In this document: positions 3,621 through 6,226 of the stretch, piece by piece
Layout of the letters: every line of letters starts with the position of its first letter
Numbering within the stretch: the first letter of the stretch is position 1
From: Ruminococcaceae bacterium UBA1691
GTDB lineage: Bacteria > Bacillota > Clostridia > Oscillospirales > Acutalibacteraceae
Assembly: GCA_002320555.1 (NCBI GenBank)
Contig: DCJV01000061.1
Location: 1-6,226, forward strand
Reading direction: 5' to 3'
DNA: 6,226 bases
Program-made: the position numbers and the translations under genes
Notes under the pieces: generated by a model
The model's input: the letters and a program-made list of their open reading frames with translations, nothing else
Database searches by the model: none
Told to the model about the DNA's origin: nothing

Positions 3621-5350
3621 TAGGATGCCACCCCTTCCTGCTGCGAATGATAGACCTCTCTGTAAATCTGATTGCGGGCCAAAAGCTCCTCATGCGTGCC
3701 GATATCGTTGATCTTCCCATCATCGAGCACGATGATCCGGTCCGCTTCGCACACAGAGGTCACGCGCTGGGCGATGATCAGGGTCGTCGTATCGCTACGG
3801 TGCGCGCGCAGCGCTTCGCGGATTTTACTGTCCGTCGCGGTGTCGACGGCGGAGGTGCTGTCATCCAAAATCAGGATTTTGGGGTTTTTCAGCAGCGCGC
3901 GCGCAATGCACAGCCGCTGTTTCTGCCCGCCGGATACGTTCACGCCGCCCTGGCCGAGATTGGTTTCGTATCCATCCGGAAAGGACATGACGAAATCGTG
4001 CGCCTGCGCTGCCTTGCATGCCTCAATGATTTCCTCATCCGTCGCCTCTGGGTTGCCCCAGCGGAGGTTTTCCCGGATCGTGCCGGAAAAGAGGACGTTT
4101 TTCTGCAGCACCATGGCGACCGCACCGCGCAGGTGCTCCAGCGTATAATCCTTCACATCATGTCCGCCCACGAGCACCTCTCCCTCCTGCGCCTCATACA
4201 GCCGCGGGATCATCTGGACGAGCGTCGATTTTGCACTGCCCGTACCGCCGATGATGCCGATGGTCTCGCCGGAGCGGATCGACAGACTGATATCGGAGAG
4301 CACCGGCTTCTCTGCATCCTGATGATAGCGGAAGGAAACGTGGCGCATCTCGATCGAACCGTCCGGCACAGTCAGCGCCGGGTCCGCTGCCGCGTCGCCA
4401 ATATCCGGCTCATCCCGTAGCACCTCGCAGATCCGGTTGGCAGATGCTTTCGACATCACGATCATAACGAAGGTATTGGTAATCATCATCAGGGACATGA
4501 GAATCTGCGTAACATAGCTGATAAAGCTCATCAATTGGCCTGTCTCCATGGAGCCGAAGGCGATCAGCTTTCCGCCGAACCAGACGATGGCGACGATGCA
4601 GGCATTCATCGCAAGCGTCATCAGCGGGCCATTCCACACGAGAATTTTTTCGGCCATAATGCTGGATCGCTTCAGGTCTTCATTGGTGACTTCAAACTTT
4701 TCCTTTTCAAATTTTGAGCGGACAAAGGCCTTCACCACGCGGATTGCCATAAGCGTTTCCTGCACGCGGGCATTGAGCCCGTCAAATTTCTCCAGCATGA
4801 CCTGAAAGCGGGGGAATGCGCGTGTGGCAATCAGCGCAAGCAACCCGCCCAACACCGGGATGGCGATCAGGAATACCGTGACCAGTTCTCCATTGAGCCG
4901 CCATGCGAGGACAGTGGCGCTCACCAGCATCACAGGCGCGCGCACGCATACGCGAATGAGCATCATAAAGGTCATCTGCACGCGGTTGACGTCTGTCGTC
5001 AGACGCGTCACCAGCGAAGCGGTGGAAAAGCGGTCCACATTGGAAAACGCGAAATCCTGCACACGGCCGAACATTCCTTCCCGCAGGCCTGCGCCGAGCC
5101 CCATGCCCGCGATGGAGGCAAACCAAGCGGAAAGCGCGCCCGCAACCAGGGAGCACAGCGCAAAGACGACCATCTGAACGCCTGTATTTACCACATAGCG
5201 CAGATCCTGATTGGTGATGCCGATGTCCACGATCTGGGACATCAGCATCGGGATACGCACTTCCAGCAAAACTTCTATGATAACGGTCACCGGGCTGAGC
5301 AGCGTCGCCCACCAATATTTTTTCACACATGGTGCAAACTGTTTGATCAT
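3620..5350 (-). CDS. ABC exporter half-transporter A (degenerate ATPase half of a heterodimer)
   Basis: This 576-residue half-transporter has six predicted membrane helices (about 15-300) and an ATPase domain (about 333-570). Motifs are Walker A GGTGSAKS (368-375, Ala in place of the last Gly), Q-loop Q416, a canonical signature VSGGQ (472-476), Walker B ILILDD with Asp497 in place of the catalytic Glu, and IIAQR with Gln528 in place of the switch His. In heterodimeric exporters such as TM287/288 and BmrCD one half carries just such substitutions, making one non-hydrolytic ATP site, while its intact signature completes the active site of the partner. Half B has the complementary pattern. The start codon overlaps the MarR stop (ATGA) and follows a GGAGG site (complement of 5359-5363). 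Function is inferred as multidrug or toxic-compound export; the exact substrate is not visible. Confidence 0.93.
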   Translation of the reverse strand: MIKQFAPCVKKYWWATLLSPVTVIIEVLLEVRIPMLMSQIVDIGITNQDLRYVVNTGVQMVVFALCSLVAGALSAWFASIAGMGLGAGLREGMFGRVQDFAFSNVDRFSTASLVTRLTTDVNRVQMTFMMLIRVCVRAPVMLVSATVLAWRLNGELVTVFLIAIPVLGGLLALIATRAFPRFQVMLEKFDGLNARVQETLMAIRVVKAFVRSKFEKEKFEVTNEDLKRSSIMAEKILVWNGPLMTLAMNACIVAIVWFGGKLIAFGSMETGQLMSFISYVTQILMSLMMITNTFVMIVMSKASANRICEVLRDEPDIGDAAADPALTVPDGSIEMRHVSFRYHQDAEKPVLSDISLSIRSGETIGIIGGTGSAKSTLVQMIPRLYEAQEGEVLVGGHDVKDYTLEHLRGAVAMVLQKNVLFSGTIRENLRWGNPEATDEEIIEACKAAQAHDFVMSFPDGYETNLGQGGVNVSGGQKQRLCIARALLKNPKILILDDSTSAVDTATDSKIREALRAHRSDTTTLIIAQRVTSVCEADRIIVLDDGKINDIGTHEELLARNQIYREVYHSQQEGVAS

Positions 5351-5856
5351 ACGCCTCGTTCCTCCTTTCTGCGGCGGTCAATCTCTTCATGCTCCTTGGC
5401 CATCATCATCATCATGTCGGCCTCCTCCAGATCCTCTTTCGCAAGATTGTGTGTCATCCGGCAAAGGTATCCGTAAAGCTGCTCGCATTCTTCCGCGCTG
5501 AATCCGGCAAACATCTCATCATCCAGCCGGTCGAACAGCTCTCTGGTACGCCTGGTCAGATCCCGCCCTTTTTCCGTGAGCATGATCCGGTTATAGCGCA
5601 AATCATCTTCTGACGGCAGTTTATCGACGACTCCGGTCTTCTGCATGCGTTTGATTGATACCGCCACACTGGCGGGCGATACATGCAGCCTATCGGCCAG
5701 AGCCTTCTGCGTGAGGCAGCCGCCCTGCTCCAGCGTCTCCAGCAACGGCATCTGCCCATCATACAGGCCGATTTCGGATGCCACGCGGTGGGTCTGAATC
5801 CGTTTGAGCGCATTGAGCTGGATAAGCTTTCCCACGATTTCCCGATAGGAATGCAT
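5347..5856 (-). CDS. MarR-family transcriptional regulator
   Basis: The 169-residue protein has the MarR winged-helix layout: an N-terminal dimerisation helix (about 3-25), the DGQMPLLETLEQ helix, the HTH LTQKALADRLHVSPASVAVSIKRMQKTG (about 48-75), the wing with DDLRYNRIMLTEKG (84-97), and a C-terminal helix pair (about 98-140). A charged tail follows (141-169) containing five consecutive Met (148-152) encoded by a CAT repeat on the plus strand. The frame is open back to an ATG at 5988, but that extension covers the promoter and operator; the ATG at 5854-5856 has a GGAGG site (complement of 5866-5870) 9 nt away and gives normal MarR length. It is the first gene of the exporter operon and overlaps half A by 4 nt. 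It probably represses its own promoter and is released by a small-molecule ligand, often the exporter's substrate. Confidence 0.93.
   Translation of the reverse strand: MHSYREIVGKLIQLNALKRIQTHRVASEIGLYDGQMPLLETLEQGGCLTQKALADRLHVSPASVAVSIKRMQKTGVVDKLPSEDDLRYNRIMLTEKGRDLTRRTRELFDRLDDEMFAGFSAEECEQLYGYLCRMTHNLAKEDLEEADMMMMMAKEHEEIDRRRKEERGV
5401..5415. repeat. CAT trinucleotide repeat (five units) in the MarR gene
   Basis: Five tandem CAT units on the plus strand encode five consecutive Met in the C-terminal tail of the MarR protein. Because it is a 3-base unit, slippage would change the number of Met without breaking the frame or the overlap with exporter half A. Confidence 0.9.
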
Positions 5857-5884
5857 CCTGACAAACCTCCTTTCCATAATCAAT

Positions 5885-5901
5885 CGATTTATAATAAATC
5901 G
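5885..5901. promoter_or_regulatory. Perfect 17-bp palindrome, candidate MarR operator
   Basis: CGATTTAT and ATAAATCG flank a central A in perfect symmetry. Size and AT-richness fit MarR-family operators, and the site lies between the predicted transcription start (about 5914) and the MarR start codon. A near copy, TCGATTCATTATAA, occurs 30 bp away (5914-5927, 12 of 14 identical to 5884-5897) over the -10 box. An imperfect dyad ATCGGTTAA/TTAGTCGAT (5898-5918) links them. Confidence 0.7.
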
Positions 5902-5920
5902 GTTAATTGTTAGTCGATTC

Positions 5921-5949
5921 ATTATAAAATACAAAAAATGGAATGTCAA
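5921..5949 (-). promoter_or_regulatory. Consensus sigma-A promoter of the marR-ABC operon
   Basis: On the minus strand a perfect TTGACA (complement of 5944-5949) and a perfect TATAAT (complement of 5921-5926) are 17 nt apart. Transcription should start near 5914, leaving a leader of about 57 nt before the MarR ATG. The -10 box overlaps one of the palindromic half-sites, so a bound repressor would block polymerase. A perfect promoter under a repressor is typical for an inducible exporter. Confidence 0.85.
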
Positions 5950-5994
5950 CCTCTTCACGGTAAAAAACTGTTTCAAACACGAATCCATAGCAAA

Positions 5995-6030
5995 GGGCGT
6001 GTTGCGAAATTTTCATTTCGCAACACGCCC
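5995..6030. repeat. Perfect 16-bp inverted repeat (hairpin) upstream of the operon
   Basis: GGGCGTGTTGCGAAAT (5995-6010) and its exact complement (6015-6030) surround a TTTC loop. Read on the minus strand it is followed by TTTG only, and on the plus strand by CAGCC, so it is a poor intrinsic terminator in both directions. It may be the end of an upstream transcript, a REP-like dispersed hairpin, or a remnant of a small inverted-repeat element. No gene is visible between it and the right edge. Confidence 0.75.
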
Positions 6031-6165
6031 CAGCCTGTCGAAAAAGGAATATCGTTTCGTCAAAATGCACGAGAATAATTTCGTAAAAATTCCCCGTTAT
6101 GCTTACCTTTTTTGATTGCCTTGACAAGGGAAGAAGAATTGAAATGCGCTCAGGCCGCGCGGGCC

Positions 6166-6195
6166 CTTCCTTTTCGGTTCGGCCGGAAAAGGAAG
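6166..6195. repeat. Inverted repeat near the right edge
   Basis: CTTCCTTTTC (6166-6175) pairs with GAAAAGGAAG (6186-6195), and the inner CGG/CCG bases can extend the helix with one bulged G. It lies in a locally GC-rich stretch (from about 6150) and has no T-tract next to it. The region 6031-6226 otherwise holds no coding frame or RNA gene that I can support; its context is cut off by the window edge. Confidence 0.45.
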
Positions 6196-6226
6196 CAAAA
6201 GGGGCCGTTTTGCACGGCACGTCGGC

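Noticed and set aside
5857..5988. N-terminal extension of the MarR protein to an ATG at 5988 (213 residues)
   Set aside because: The extension has low-complexity residues (repeated INRL-like pieces), is translated across the consensus promoter and palindromes, and has no ribosome binding site, while the ATG at 5856 has a perfect one.
6121..6150. TTGACA at 6121 as a rightward promoter
   Set aside because: No acceptable -10 box lies 16-18 nt downstream (AATGCG at that position) and no gene follows within the window.
5903..6220. 105-residue minus-strand reading frame
   Set aside because: It crosses the perfect 16-bp hairpin and the marR promoter, has no recognisable domain and no clear ribosome binding site.

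Overview
The window looks like chromosomal DNA of a low- to mid-GC Bacillota, most likely a gut-type Clostridia. The reasons are very strong GGAGG ribosome binding sites before nearly every gene, textbook TTGACA/TATAAT promoters with 17-nt spacers, the short XRE regulators typical of Clostridiales accessory DNA, and a drug-exporter operon under a MarR repressor. The species cannot be named from the sequence alone.

Left part (1-1250): a YpsA/DUF1273-type SLOG protein on the minus strand is divergent from two small, AT-rich XRE-family regulators on the plus strand (577-801 and 904-1197). The gaps hold several perfect palindromes that could be operators, and the second regulator is followed by a 9-bp hairpin.

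Middle part (1250-1700): no long protein gene, but not empty. A consensus promoter (1297-1325) drives a short plus-strand RNA of about 88 nt ending at a strong intrinsic terminator (1380-1420). Facing it, a second consensus promoter (1580-1608, minus strand) drives a transcript with a structured leader of about 100 nt, a very strong ribosome binding site and a 21-residue hydrophobic ORF (1408-1473) whose last codons and stop lie inside the terminator of the facing RNA. This is the architecture of a type I toxin-antitoxin locus (convergent Fst/par or TxpA/RatA style), and it is the most interesting part of the window. The two RNA genes also share an unusual set of inverted and direct repeats.

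Right part (1643-5988, all minus strand): a tightly coupled operon of a MarR-family regulator, ABC exporter half A and ABC exporter half B, with start/stop overlaps of 4 and 1 nt. The two halves have complementary substitutions in their nucleotide-binding sites, as in heterodimeric multidrug exporters such as BmrCD, LmrCD and TM287/288. The operon starts from a perfect promoter (5921-5949) overlapped by palindromic half-sites, consistent with MarR autorepression, and ends at a long bidirectional terminator (1643-1687). The likely circuit is that a toxic compound releases the MarR protein from its operators and the exporter is made.

Right flank (5950-6226): no convincing gene, but two strong hairpins, one with a perfect 16-bp stem.
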